Below the pieces are notes generated by a model that was not told the DNA's origin, made no database searches, and saw only the letters and a program-made list of their open reading frames with translations. The translations under genes were made by a program, and so were the position numbers. From positions 2,232,001 through 2,296,000 of the forward strand of contig CBDDPH010000002.1 in the NCBI GenBank assembly GCA_965232265.1: a stretch of 64,000 nucleotides of DNA, written 5' to 3'. Origin of the DNA: VXRD01 sp965232265 (lineage in GTDB: Bacteria > Latescibacterota > UBA2968). This document shows positions 8,092 through 17,420 of this stretch, one piece after another; positions within the stretch are counted from its first letter, which is position 1; each line of letters begins with the position of its first letter.

Positions 8092-10386
8092 CTAATAAAA
8101 TTGCGGGCCGAATTGGAAATGCGTCATCATTTGTACAGACTGACCATCGACACGCCGACGGTCAAATCCCCATGCAAAATCAAATCCCATAATACCCACC
8201 ACAGGTGCGACAATCCGAATGCCAAAACCAGCCGAACGCCGCATATCCGTCAGGCTAATATGACGCAAATTTTCCCAGGCATTGCCCGCATCGGCAAAAA
8301 TAAGGCCGTAAAACTGATTGGGCACAATGGGAATGCTGATTTCCGCGTTAAACAACAACTGCGCGACACCTCCAGTTGGCTCTCCCCCAATATTGCGAGG
8401 GCCAATTGAGCGGTCGGGATAACCGCGCAACATGGTGCCTTCAAAAATATCAACGCCGCCCGGCAGATACAATTCCTGGTACGGGACGCGTTCGGTGCCA
8501 TAACTGGCGACAAAGCCCAGTTGCGACCGCACATTTAAGGCCAATCGCCAGAATATGGGAAAGTAGAAACTCGTGACGATATCGTGCTTGTGAAAATCTC
8601 TATTCCCGCCCAAAAATCCACCGGCGAGTGCAGGCGAATAAGAGGTCACGCTGCCCGATGTGGGAAAGATCGGCAAATCGCGGCTGTCGCGGGTCAAGTT
8701 TGCACTGATGCTGCTGGTTATATTGTCTTGGTAAAAGGGATTGTTCACATCTGTGGTGTCGGTAAAATTGATAAAAGCAACCTTCTCGAGGCGATATCCT
8801 CCAGAAATGCGCGAATAATCGGGCCAGCGCAGCCTGCGTCCGAGGCGAAATGCACCGCCTTCTGTGCGCTGATCAAAGTCAGCCACACCATAAGTTGCCA
8901 GCCGTATGGTGCTTCGGAACAGCGACGCAGATATACTCGTGGGGGTGTTGCGGAACCACGGTTCGGTAAACCCGATGCTAAAGGTTTCGCGACGCGAGCC
9001 AAACTCCCACTGGAAATCGAGTTGTTGTCCATTGCCTCTAAAATTGGGAATTTGCAACCCAATGGTGCCAATCAGCTTGTCGCGTTCGCTATACCCCGCC
9101 CCGATAGACGCCGTGCCCGTTGACTTTTCTTCTATGGTGAATTCGAGATCGATCTCTGATGTTTCTTCCACGGGAATCGGTTCGGGCAACACATTGGTAA
9201 AAAAGTTGAGTTGCATGACTTCGCGCACACTGCGCTCCAAAAGGGCGCGGCTAAACGTATCGCCCGGGCGCACGCGCAACTCGCGTCTGATCACGCGGTC
9301 TTTGGTTTTGGTATTGCCCGTAATCAAAATTTTGCGAATTGTCCACGGATCTTTTTCGATCACCTCGAAATGCACATTGACGACCTGACCTTCAACGGGT
9401 TTTTGCTGCGGAAAGACCTGCGCGCCAATATGCCCGATATCCATATAGGCATTTTGCAACTGCTCTCGCGATTTTAAGACGCGCTCCTCGTTGTAAACCG
9501 CGCCCGAATCTACCACAATAAAGTGAGAAAAACCCGCATCTGTGATTTTTCCATTGCCCGACCAACTCACTGCGCCAAAGCGATAAAGCGGCCCTTCTTC
9601 GATGGTGATATCGAGATACATATCTTTTTTATTCGGTCCGTAGGACAAACTATCGGATACAATTGCCGCTTCCCGATAGCCGTTTTGCCGGTAAAAGGCC
9701 AAAACCAATTCTCTATCGTCGGGATAGGTTTCCTCACTGTATTTGCCGCCACCAAACCACCAGCCGTCTTGTTTGGTTTCTTTCATCTGCTTGCGGAGTT
9801 GTTTTGCGGTCAATGCCGTATTGCCGTGAAAACGGATCTTTTTCAAATTGACTTTTTCGCCCTCGTAAATTTCAAAGGTCAAGGGCAGTCGCCCATCGTC
9901 ATCAACCGCCTCTTCTCGTACATCCACGGAGGCGAGCAAATAGCCTTTTTCGCGGTAGAGCGCGACCAGCTTGCTGACCGCTCTCTTTTTTTCTCGCGGC
10001 TGTATCAACTGGCCTGTAGTCAATTCCAATTCGCGTTTTAGTGTTTTGTCCTTTATTGCGCGATTGTTCTCAAAAACTATCTCACCCAAACGCGGCACGG
10101 CTTTCAAATCGATAATGACGGCTACACCGCCCGGCACGCGATCTATAGAAATTTTGATGTCGGAAAACAGTCCGCTTTTGTAGAGATTGCGAATGACCCG
10201 CGCGGCTTCGCCTTCCGATAGATTCTGTCCTTTGAACAGACCGCTTTGAGATTCGATAAAAGAAGTCTCGACCCAATCATTGCCCCGAATGCGGATCTCC
10301 TGAATCACCGGGCCTTCTTGGGCAGACGCACGGGCGCACAAGAGTAGAATGAGGAGAAAAAAACTGTATGTACAAAATTTTTTCAC
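8092..10386 (-). CDS. bamA: Outer-membrane protein assembly factor BamA (Omp85)
   Basis: 764 residues, close to the usual BamA length. A signal peptide (1-22) is followed by five POTRA repeats (about 25-425) and a C-terminal 16-strand beta-barrel. The barrel contains MLRGYPDRSIGP, the conserved Omp85 loop-6 (V/L)RG(F/Y) motif, and ends in an aromatic residue (QFY), the usual beta-signal. BamA inserts beta-barrel proteins into the outer membrane. The start is a GTG with a modest AGGT upstream. It heads a bamA-skp-fabZ run on the minus strand. Confidence 0.96.
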   Translation of the reverse strand: MKKFCTYSFFLLILLLCARASAQEGPVIQEIRIRGNDWVETSFIESQSGLFKGQNLSEGEAARVIRNLYKSGLFSDIKISIDRVPGGVAVIIDLKAVPRLGEIVFENNRAIKDKTLKRELELTTGQLIQPREKKRAVSKLVALYREKGYLLASVDVREEAVDDDGRLPLTFEIYEGEKVNLKKIRFHGNTALTAKQLRKQMKETKQDGWWFGGGKYSEETYPDDRELVLAFYRQNGYREAAIVSDSLSYGPNKKDMYLDITIEEGPLYRFGAVSWSGNGKITDAGFSHFIVVDSGAVYNEERVLKSREQLQNAYMDIGHIGAQVFPQQKPVEGQVVNVHFEVIEKDPWTIRKILITGNTKTKDRVIRRELRVRPGDTFSRALLERSVREVMQLNFFTNVLPEPIPVEETSEIDLEFTIEEKSTGTASIGAGYSERDKLIGTIGLQIPNFRGNGQQLDFQWEFGSRRETFSIGFTEPWFRNTPTSISASLFRSTIRLATYGVADFDQRTEGGAFRLGRRLRWPDYSRISGGYRLEKVAFINFTDTTDVNNPFYQDNITSSISANLTRDSRDLPIFPTSGSVTSYSPALAGGFLGGNRDFHKHDIVTSFYFPIFWRLALNVRSQLGFVASYGTERVPYQELYLPGGVDIFEGTMLRGYPDRSIGPRNIGGEPTGGVAQLLFNAEISIPIVPNQFYGLIFADAGNAWENLRHISLTDMRRSAGFGIRIVAPVVGIMGFDFAWGFDRRRVDGQSVQMMTHFQFGPQFY

Positions 10387-10418
10387 GTTGTGAAATACCT
10401 ATTTGAAAAACCGCATTA

Positions 10419-10442
10419 AGCGAATCAGCGAATCAATGAATC
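10419..10442. repeat. Tandem octamer (AGCGAATC) upstream of bamA
   Basis: AGCGAATC, AGCGAATC and AATGAATC are arranged head to tail between clpC and bamA. Confidence 0.6.
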
Positions 10443-10510
10443 AATTATTCGCGCTTTATTTTGTAAGCCTCAAACGCCCAACAAAGAAAAATGTTCCGGC
10501 TGTACGGCAA

Positions 10511-10538
10511 ACAGCCCGGACTGCTGCCCGGGCCGTTT
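10511..10538 (-). terminator. GC-rich hairpin after clpC
   Basis: GCCCGG (10514-10519) pairs with CCGGGC (10528-10533), extendable on both sides. Read on the minus strand it is followed by TGTTTG, a short T-tract, so it is a plausible clpC terminator. Confidence 0.5.
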
Positions 10539-10561
10539 GGGTATTGACCGCGTCTTCAGGG

Positions 10562-13165
10562 TCATGCTTTGTTCCTGTTCACCACTTCTTCGCCGACAGG
10601 ATCTCCCGATTTGTCCTCGTCTCCAATTTTTTTATCGAGATCACCCTCCCCGCTCTCATCAACCGCGTTGAGATTGCGCTCTTTTTTACGCATCTGAATT
10701 TCAGTCGTGTCTTTCGATTTTTCTTTCGATTTTTCTTTCGCGATAGCATCTCCCTCAAAGCTGAGTGTATCGCCTTTTTTGCTCACCCGAACCTTGCAGC
10801 CATCCGCAAAGTGGCCCATAATGATCTCTTCGGCCAGGGGATCTTCAATCATCTTTTGAATGGTGCGCCGCAGGTGCCGTGCGCCATACGTCGGATTATA
10901 GCCTTTCTCTGCGATCAAACTCTTGGCTCCCTGTGTGAGACGCACTTCGATATCGCGTTCTGCAACGCGAGCGAGAATTTTTTCGATCTCGATATCCACG
11001 ATCTGAATAATTTCCTTTCGATCCAGCGGATTGAAGATCACGGTTTCGTCCAGACGGTTGATAAACTCGGGGTTAAATGTCTTTTTGACCTCTTCGTTGA
11101 TGCGATCTTCCATTTTTTCGCGGATCGATTTTTTGTCTGAGCGGCCAAATCCCAAACCGCCTGCCTTTTGCAGATCTTTGGTTCCCAGGTTGGACGTCAT
11201 GATCAAAATGGTATTCTTGAAATTGACCTTGCGCCCAAAGCTGTCTGTCAAACGCCCTTCATCCAACACCTGCAAGAGGATATTGAATACATCGGGATGG
11301 GCTTTTTCAATTTCATCGAGCAAAACCACCGAATAGGGACGGCGGCGCACTTTTTCCGTTAGCTGGCCGCCCTCGTCGTATCCCACATAACCCGGTGGCG
11401 CACCAACGAGTCGAGATACCGCGAATTTTTCCATATATTCCGACATATCGACGGTTACGAGCGCGTCTTCATCGTCAAACAGATACTGCGCCAGTGCTTG
11501 CGCCAAATACGTTTTGCCGATACCCGTGGGCCCCAGGAACAAAAACGTGCCGATTGGGCGATTGGGGTCTTTGAGACCTGCGCGCGTGCGCCGAATGGAG
11601 CGGCACACCGTAGAAACCGCTTCTTCTTGACCGATTACACGTTTTTGCAACTCGGATGCCATTTTGATCAGTCTTTCGGACTCGGCCTGTGCCAGCCGAA
11701 ACACGGGAATACCCGTCATGCTCGAAATCACTTCGGCAATGTGTTCTTCTGTTACTTCGACCACATCATCTGTCACCTGTACTTCCCACGCCTGGCGCAT
11801 ATTTTCGAGTTTGTTTTTGAGTTCTCGCTCGCGGTCGCGCAACCCGGCCGCCTCTTCAAATTGCTGGTTTTCGGCAGCTTTGTCTTTTTCTCGCGTGATC
11901 TCGCCAATTTCCATCTCGAGTTCTTTGATCTCTTCGGGGGGATTGAGGCGAGACAATCGCACCCGCGCTCCTGTTTCATCGATCACATCGATGGCCTTGT
12001 CGGGCAAGTGCCGATCGCTGATATAGCGGTCGGCCATTTGCGCGGCTGCTTCGATAGCTTCGGGTAAAAACGATACTTTGTGATGTGTCTCATAACCGTC
12101 TTTCAGGCCCGTGAGAATTTCAATGGTCTCATCGACTGAAGGGGCATCGACCACTATCGTCTGGAACCGCCGCTCGAGCGCGCCATCCTTTTCGATATAT
12201 TTTCGATATTCGTCTAAGGTCGTTGCACCAATACACTGCAATTCGCCGCGGGAAAGTGAGGGCTTAAACATATTGGAGGCATCCAGCGTGCCCTCGGCGC
12301 TGCCGGCACCGACAATGGTGTGCAACTCGTCAATAAAAATGATCACATTCTGGCTTTGCTGAAGTTCGTTCATCACGGCTTTTAAACGCTCTTCAAATTG
12401 CCCACGGTATTTTGTGCCGGCGACAATGCCGCCCATATCGAGCGTGACCACGCGCTTGTCCAGCAAAATTTGCGGGACTCGCCGTTCTACAATGCGCTGT
12501 GCCAATCCCTCGATGATTTGCGTTTTACCCACGCCGGGTTCGCCCACAAGCACCGGGTTGTTCTTTTTGCGTCTGGCAAGTATTTGTGACACCCGTTCGA
12601 TTTCCCGATCGCGACCAATGGTCGGATCCAATTTGCCCTGCCGCGCCAGATCGGTTAAATCGCGTCCGAAATGGTCGAGGAAAGGCGTTTTGCTTTTTTT
12701 CTTTTCTCGCCTACCCGACGAAGATTTTCCCTGCAAAACGGCAATCACCTCCTCCTTGGCGGTTCTGTGATCTACGCCGAATGTGACCAAAATCTGTGCG
12801 GCGACCCCGTCTTTATCTTTCAACAGTGCCAACAGCAGATGGCTGGTTCTCACGACTCGGCTTTTCATTTCTTTGGCTTCATTGGCAGCAATTTCGAGAA
12901 TCTGTTTTGCGCGGGGTGTAAAAGGCGGCTCACCCATCGTCATTGAACTGCCAGAAGAAGCGACAAAATCGTCGATGGATTGCTTGATACTTTCGAGATT
13001 TAAGTTCAGATTTGTCAGCACCTGAACGGCCGTACTTTTGCCCCCGCGTATGATGCCCAGCAGCAAGTGTTCGGTGCCGATGTAATTGTGCCCGAGACGC
13101 GCTGCTTCTTCGCGAGCGAGTTGCATGACCTGCTTCACCTGGTCTGAAAACATACTGTTCTGCAT
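10562..13165 (-). CDS. clpC: ATP-dependent Clp protease ATP-binding subunit ClpC
   Basis: An AAA+ unfoldase that feeds substrates to ClpP. 867 residues from the ATG at 13165, which has GAGGAG at good spacing; a further 33 in-frame codons upstream lack a ribosome site and run into the promoter. Domains in order: two Clp-N repeats (about 5-145), AAA+ 1 with Walker A GEPGVGKT at 208-215, a UVR/coiled-coil segment (about 410-470), AAA+ 2 with GPTGIGKT, and the ClpB-D2 small domain. An extra charged, low-complexity tail of about 50 residues (Lys/Glu/Asp-rich) follows the core. The UVR segment and overall size mark it as ClpC rather than ClpA or ClpB. Confidence 0.95.
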   Translation of the reverse strand: MQNSMFSDQVKQVMQLAREEAARLGHNYIGTEHLLLGIIRGGKSTAVQVLTNLNLNLESIKQSIDDFVASSGSSMTMGEPPFTPRAKQILEIAANEAKEMKSRVVRTSHLLLALLKDKDGVAAQILVTFGVDHRTAKEEVIAVLQGKSSSGRREKKKSKTPFLDHFGRDLTDLARQGKLDPTIGRDREIERVSQILARRKKNNPVLVGEPGVGKTQIIEGLAQRIVERRVPQILLDKRVVTLDMGGIVAGTKYRGQFEERLKAVMNELQQSQNVIIFIDELHTIVGAGSAEGTLDASNMFKPSLSRGELQCIGATTLDEYRKYIEKDGALERRFQTIVVDAPSVDETIEILTGLKDGYETHHKVSFLPEAIEAAAQMADRYISDRHLPDKAIDVIDETGARVRLSRLNPPEEIKELEMEIGEITREKDKAAENQQFEEAAGLRDRERELKNKLENMRQAWEVQVTDDVVEVTEEHIAEVISSMTGIPVFRLAQAESERLIKMASELQKRVIGQEEAVSTVCRSIRRTRAGLKDPNRPIGTFLFLGPTGIGKTYLAQALAQYLFDDEDALVTVDMSEYMEKFAVSRLVGAPPGYVGYDEGGQLTEKVRRRPYSVVLLDEIEKAHPDVFNILLQVLDEGRLTDSFGRKVNFKNTILIMTSNLGTKDLQKAGGLGFGRSDKKSIREKMEDRINEEVKKTFNPEFINRLDETVIFNPLDRKEIIQIVDIEIEKILARVAERDIEVRLTQGAKSLIAEKGYNPTYGARHLRRTIQKMIEDPLAEEIIMGHFADGCKVRVSKKGDTLSFEGDAIAKEKSKEKSKDTTEIQMRKKERNLNAVDESGEGDLDKKIGDEDKSGDPVGEEVVNRNKA

Positions 13166-13222
13166 TGAATACTCCTCTCGCCTGACCGTTTGAAAAATCT
13201 GGCGAAGCGTGATTTTGATTCC

Positions 13223-13251
13223 ATTATAACAGTTTATACAGGAAAACTCAA
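13223..13251 (-). promoter_or_regulatory. Sigma70-like promoter of clpC
   Basis: On the minus strand TTGAGT (13246-13251), a 17-bp spacer and a perfect TATAAT (13223-13228) lie about 60 bp before the clpC ATG, in the gap after lolD. No CIRCE-like inverted repeat was noticed here. Confidence 0.8.
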
Positions 13252-13274
13252 CACTGTTTCGCACGCTTTGTTAT

Positions 13275-13949
13275 TTAAGCGTCGAGACGACCGTCTGCCA
13301 TCTCGACCACCCGATCAGCGCGAGCAGCCAAATGCTGGTCGTGTGTTACGATAATGCACGTTTGGTGTCGGGTTCTGGCGAGTTCCCAAATCAATTCGTG
13401 AAGCTCTGCACTGCGCGCCACATCGAGATTGCCAGAAGGTTCGTCGGCCAAAACAACAGCGGGTTGCGTCACCAATGCCCGTGCAACAGCAACGCGCTGC
13501 GCTTCCCCGCCGGAAAGTTCGGAAGGCAAATGTGCAAGCCGTTTTTCCAGACCGACATCACAGAGCAGTTTTTGTGCGGGAACTCGCGCTTCAGCGGGCG
13601 AAACACCGGCAATCATCAGGGGCATCATCACGTTTTCAAGCGCGGTAAAATCGCGTAACAGGTGGTGAAATTGAAAAACAAACCCAATCTGGCGGTTGCG
13701 AAATTTGGCGAGATCGGTATCTGAAAGGGCAAATATATCGACGCCATCGATGACGACCATTCCCGAAGTCGGATGGTCTAACCCGCCCATGATGTGCAAC
13801 AAAGTACTCTTTCCAACACCCGAAGCACCGACCACTGCCACAATTTCGCCGCGAACAACGCCGAGGTCAACCCCTTTTAGCACCTCGATATGGGTATCTC
13901 CCAATACATAGTGCTTGCAAATACCCGTTGCGCGCAGCAACTCATCCAT
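13275..13949 (-). CDS. lolD: LolD-like ABC transporter ATP-binding protein
   Basis: 224 residues, the MacB/LolD class of ABC ATPases. Walker A GASGVGKS at 41-48, a Q-loop in FVFQFHHLL, the signature LSGGE followed by AQRVAVARAL, Walker B VVLADEPSGNLD and an H-loop in IVTHDQ are all present; the Q-loop context FVFQ and the PSGNLD ending are typical of LolD. LolCDE extracts lipoproteins from the inner membrane for handover to LolA, encoded nearby. The ATG at 13949 overlaps the end of lysS by 8 bp. The LolC/E permease usually found beside lolD is absent from this window. MacB-type export is the alternative. Confidence 0.85.
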   Translation of the reverse strand: MDELLRATGICKHYVLGDTHIEVLKGVDLGVVRGEIVAVVGASGVGKSTLLHIMGGLDHPTSGMVVIDGVDIFALSDTDLAKFRNRQIGFVFQFHHLLRDFTALENVMMPLMIAGVSPAEARVPAQKLLCDVGLEKRLAHLPSELSGGEAQRVAVARALVTQPAVVLADEPSGNLDVARSAELHELIWELARTRHQTCIIVTHDQHLAARADRVVEMADGRLDA

Positions 13950-15474
13950 GGTCTTCAAGGCCCTCTTTCGGGCGCATGTGAGGAAACAGAATGGCGTCTC
14001 GAATCGAAGGCACGTCTGCAAGCAACATCACCATTCGGTCGACACCAATGCCCAACCCACCCGTCGGCGGCATCCCGTGTTCCAGGGCCATTAAAAAATC
14101 TTCATCGAGAACTTGTGCCTCGTCGTCGCCCTTATCGCGCAAGGTTTTTTGATGCGCGAACCGCTGCCGCTGATCAATCGGATCGTTCAGTTCGGAAAAC
14201 GCATTGCCCGCTTCCCAACCATTGATAAAAAATTCAAACCGCTCGGTGAGGTCTTTTTCTGTGCGATGGCGTTTGGCCAGGGGAGACACCGCAATGGGAT
14301 AGTCGGTAATAAAGGTCGGTTGAATCAATTCAGGCTCGACACACGCTTCGAACAACGCATTGATCAACAAGCCGCGCTCTGTATCCGGTTCGATATCGGA
14401 ATCAAAACGCTTGCACGCTTTATGCAGGTCGGCATCTGAGGCGCGCGCCACATCGATACCGCCGTATTTCTCTATGGCATCGAGCATGGGAATACGCGGC
14501 CAGGGGGGGGTAAGATCGATTTCTCGACCCTGGTATTCGAGTGTTGTCGCGCCATTTACCTTTTCGGCCACAAAGGCGTAGAGTGCCTCGGCTATTGCCA
14601 TCATGTCTGAATAATCGGCATAGGCTTGATACAATTCGAGCATCGAGAACTCGGGATTATGCGTGCGGTCAATGCCTTCATTGCGAAAATTTTTGCCGAT
14701 TTCATACACCCGCTCAAGCCCGCCCACGATCAAACGCTTGAGGTATAATTCATCGGATATCCGCAGGTATAGCGGCATGTCCAGCACGTTGTGATGCGTC
14801 ACAAAAGGACGGGCTGAAGCCCCGCCGTAGAGCGGCTGCAACACCGGTGTTTCGACTTCGAGAAAACCGCGTGCATCTAAAAATTCGCGAATCGCAGATA
14901 CGACCGCGCTGCGCTTGCGAAACACCGCCTGCACATCGGGATTGAGCGCCAGGTCCAGATAACGACGGCGATAGCGCAGTTCTTTGTCGCTAAATTGATC
15001 GTGTACAACGCGCTCGCCGCCGCGTATTTCTTCTTTTGGAACGGGCAGTGGCCGAATGGCTTTGGTCAACAATGCGAGCGTTTGAACCTGAACGGATATT
15101 TGACCCGTGCGCGTCTTAAAAACCGGGCCAGATACGCCGATAAAATCGCCGATATCCAGCAATTTCCACAGCGCGAAAGCATCATCGCCAACATTGTCGA
15201 GCCGCACATAAATTTGAAGGCGGCCCACGGCATCTCGCAAATCGGCAAAGGCCGCTTTTCCATGACCGCGCGTTACAATCAATCGACCGGCAACCCGCAC
15301 CTCTTCGCCCGATGCGTTCAGCGCATCAAAAGACGCGACAATATCCACCGAATAATGCGTTGGCTCAAAGCGATACGGATAAGGCTCAATGCCCAAATCC
15401 CGAATGGCGTCGAGTTTTTGGAGACGCTGTTCGATTAATTGAGATTCTGGCGTTTGTCCCACAACCCGAGTCAA
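13942..15474 (-). CDS. lysS: Lysyl-tRNA synthetase, class II
   Basis: 510 residues, the normal length. An N-terminal OB-fold anticodon-binding domain (about 55-150, with RVAGRLIVTRGHGKAAFADL) precedes the class II catalytic core. Motif 2 shows FRNEGIDRTHNPEFSMLE and motif 3 shows GLGIGVDRMVM. It charges tRNA-Lys. The start is a TTG at 15474 preceded by GGGAGG at 8 nt; an internal GTG four codons later is a weaker option. A strong promoter lies upstream. It is transcribed together with the overlapping lolD. Confidence 0.95.
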   Translation of the reverse strand: MTRVVGQTPESQLIEQRLQKLDAIRDLGIEPYPYRFEPTHYSVDIVASFDALNASGEEVRVAGRLIVTRGHGKAAFADLRDAVGRLQIYVRLDNVGDDAFALWKLLDIGDFIGVSGPVFKTRTGQISVQVQTLALLTKAIRPLPVPKEEIRGGERVVHDQFSDKELRYRRRYLDLALNPDVQAVFRKRSAVVSAIREFLDARGFLEVETPVLQPLYGGASARPFVTHHNVLDMPLYLRISDELYLKRLIVGGLERVYEIGKNFRNEGIDRTHNPEFSMLELYQAYADYSDMMAIAEALYAFVAEKVNGATTLEYQGREIDLTPPWPRIPMLDAIEKYGGIDVARASDADLHKACKRFDSDIEPDTERGLLINALFEACVEPELIQPTFITDYPIAVSPLAKRHRTEKDLTERFEFFINGWEAGNAFSELNDPIDQRQRFAHQKTLRDKGDDEAQVLDEDFLMALEHGMPPTGGLGIGVDRMVMLLADVPSIRDAILFPHMRPKEGLEDHG

Positions 15475-15533
15475 GACAATAACCTCCCAACCCCTCTAAT
15501 ATCTATAAGATTAAACGTTGTAAAGATCATAAA

Positions 15534-15562
15534 ACTATAACCAATATGCATATTCAAGTCAA
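15534..15562 (-). promoter_or_regulatory. Sigma70-like promoter of lysS-lolD
   Basis: On the minus strand TTGACT (15557-15562), a 17-bp spacer and TATAGT (15534-15539) lie about 60 bp upstream of the lysS TTG. Confidence 0.75.
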
Positions 15563-15600
15563 GCGCGTTGCCCGCATGGAATTACCGCTTAAAACTCGGT

Positions 15601-16717
15601 TCACGAGGTGCGCGATGAGAGTAAATATGCGCGGATAAATGGATCGAGATCGCCATCTATAACCCCCGAAACATCCGATGTCTCAAAGCCCGTTCGCGCG
15701 TCTTTCACCATCTGATAGGGTTGAAAAACGTAATTGCGGATTTGACTGCCCCATTCGATGCGTTTTTTTGTGCTTTCGAGTTCGGCGCGTTTTTTGTCTT
15801 CTTCTTCCCGCAGGTGTTGATACAATCGCGCTTTGAGTATTTTCAGGGCCGTATTGCGGTTCTTGTACTGAGAACGCTCGTTCTGGCATTGCACCACAAT
15901 TCCCGTGGGTTCGTGGGTAATACGCACCGCTGAATCGGTTTTGTTCACGTGTTGTCCGCCAGCACCTCCAGCGCGGTACGTATCTACTTTCAAATCGTTG
16001 GGATTGATCTCCACCTCGATATCGCCTTCGGCGTCGGGATAGACAAAAACGGATGCAAATGATGTGTGGCGGCGATTGTTGGAGTCATAAGGCGAAATCC
16101 GCACCAGTCTGTGTACACCAGATTCGGACTTGAGATAGCCAAAAGCATAATCGCCTTTCACTTCAATTGTCGCGCTTTTTATTCCGGCCGTTTCTCCGGG
16201 AAGTGTATCCAGAATATTGGTTTGAAATCCGCGCCGCTCGGCCCACCGCGTGTACATACGCATCAACATTTGCGCCCAGTCTGCCGCTTCGGTTCCCCCA
16301 GCGCCCGGATGAATGGTCAATATCGCGTCGTTGCGATCTTCGCGGTCACCCAACATGTGCTGCAATTCAAGCGCGTCTAGAGCTGCGCCAAGATCGGGTA
16401 ATTCAGCGGCGACTTCCGACAGAGCTTCGGCATCGCCTTCTTCGTATGCCAATTCAAAAAGCACATCCAAATCGCCCACTTGCTCATTTAAGTTTTCCCA
16501 ACTTTCAACCCAGTATTTTTCCGCATTACAAGCGTCGATAATCCGCTGTGCATTTTCGCGGTCATTCCAGAAATTCGGCGCTTCCATGCGTTTTTCAAAT
16601 TTGGCGATTTTTGTTCGTCTTTGATCCAGGTCAAAGATACCTCCCGAGTTTATCTACGCGCGTGCTATAATCGGATAGCGCGTCTTGCAGTTCACGCACC
16701 TGAATTTCCACAGCCAT
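15601..16717 (-). CDS. prfB: Peptide chain release factor 2, with programmed +1 frameshift
   Basis: RF2 recognises UGA and UAA stops and triggers peptide release. The gene is in two frames: 28 codons from the ATG at 16717 end at an in-frame TGA (16631-16633); a +1 shift at CTT-T-GAC continues in the frame that ends at 15601, giving 371 residues in all. In the joined protein the catalytic GGQ is at 253-255, matching E. coli 250-252, and the stop-reading tripeptide lies at 208-210. That tripeptide reads SPY rather than the usual SPF. Shine-Dalgarno GAAAGGA precedes the ATG. Downstream of ftsK and lolA on the same strand. Confidence 0.95.
16630..16645 (-). promoter_or_regulatory. RF2 autoregulatory +1 frameshift site
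   Basis: On the minus strand an internal Shine-Dalgarno GGGAGG (16640-16645) is followed by TAT, CTT and TGAC. The spacing and the CTTTGAC slippery stop are the same as in the well-known E. coli prfB site. Low RF2 favours slippage and synthesis of full-length RF2. Confidence 0.95.
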
Positions 16718-16739
16718 TATTTGTTCCTTTCGGTTATAA

Positions 16740-17420
16740 TCAACGCAAATCGATCAATTCCACGCCGCTGGGTACGTGAAATGTAAATTGATCGGGTCTG
16801 GCTTTTTTGTTGACCTTCAAGTCCGACAACACATAAGTTGTCACGTCTTCGTGAATATTGCGATATTCCACTTGCCGCACCAGATAGAGGCGTTTGTCTA
16901 TCCACAGGCGAATTTTATGGATATACGTATCTTCTTTTTTTGCCAATAGATCGACTGCGTAACACGTTTTGCGATGTATTTTTTCTTCGCCCACATAAAC
17001 AGGCATGTAATTTTCGTCGTACCCGCCCCAAAAAATCAAATCAAATAATAATTTCTCATAGTTTCGATCATTTTCCATCGCGGTGTAATCACTCACCAGC
17101 ACCTGGGCATTGGCAGGCGCGTAATGCCACACGGTTTTGCCATCGCTCACCACCACCTGTACATCCGAATCCATTCGAAACTGGTCGGGACGCTGAACCA
17201 GCAACTTGCCTTTAACTTCTTGATGCTGATCCATCACGCGCCAATAGTGTTGTTTGACAAAGTGAGCGGAAAGCGTCTCGAGGTCCGCAAACTTTTTCTG
17301 CAATTTCGCAACCATTTCTGAACCGCGCGTATCTGCCTGCACCGTTCCCGCAAAAAATAAAATACCGAGAATAGCCAGAAATGTATGCAGGTTGCGCCTG
17401 TGGTGTATTTCACGCATCAT
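16740..17420 (-). CDS. lolA: Outer-membrane lipoprotein carrier protein LolA
   Basis: 226 residues with an N-terminal signal peptide (hydrophobic about 11-29). The mature part has the LolA hallmarks: an early helix with FADLETLSAHFVKQ, then GKLLVQRPDQFRMD, VVSDGKTVWHY and a C-terminal RPDQFTFHVPSG. LolA ferries lipoproteins across the periplasm. The ATG at 17420 overlaps the ftsK stop (ATGA), but a second ATG three bases on sits better behind GGAGG, so the true start may be 17417. It lies between ftsK and prfB. Confidence 0.88.
   Translation of the reverse strand: MMREIHHRRNLHTFLAILGILFFAGTVQADTRGSEMVAKLQKKFADLETLSAHFVKQHYWRVMDQHQEVKGKLLVQRPDQFRMDSDVQVVVSDGKTVWHYAPANAQVLVSDYTAMENDRNYEKLLFDLIFWGGYDENYMPVYVGEEKIHRKTCYAVDLLAKKEDTYIHKIRLWIDKRLYLVRQVEYRNIHEDVTTYVLSDLKVNKKARPDQFTFHVPSGVELIDLR

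Noticed and set aside
13217..13264. Upstream extension of ClpC by 33 codons
   Set aside because: That sequence contains a TATAAT promoter box and no ribosome site; the ATG at 13165 has GAGGAG.
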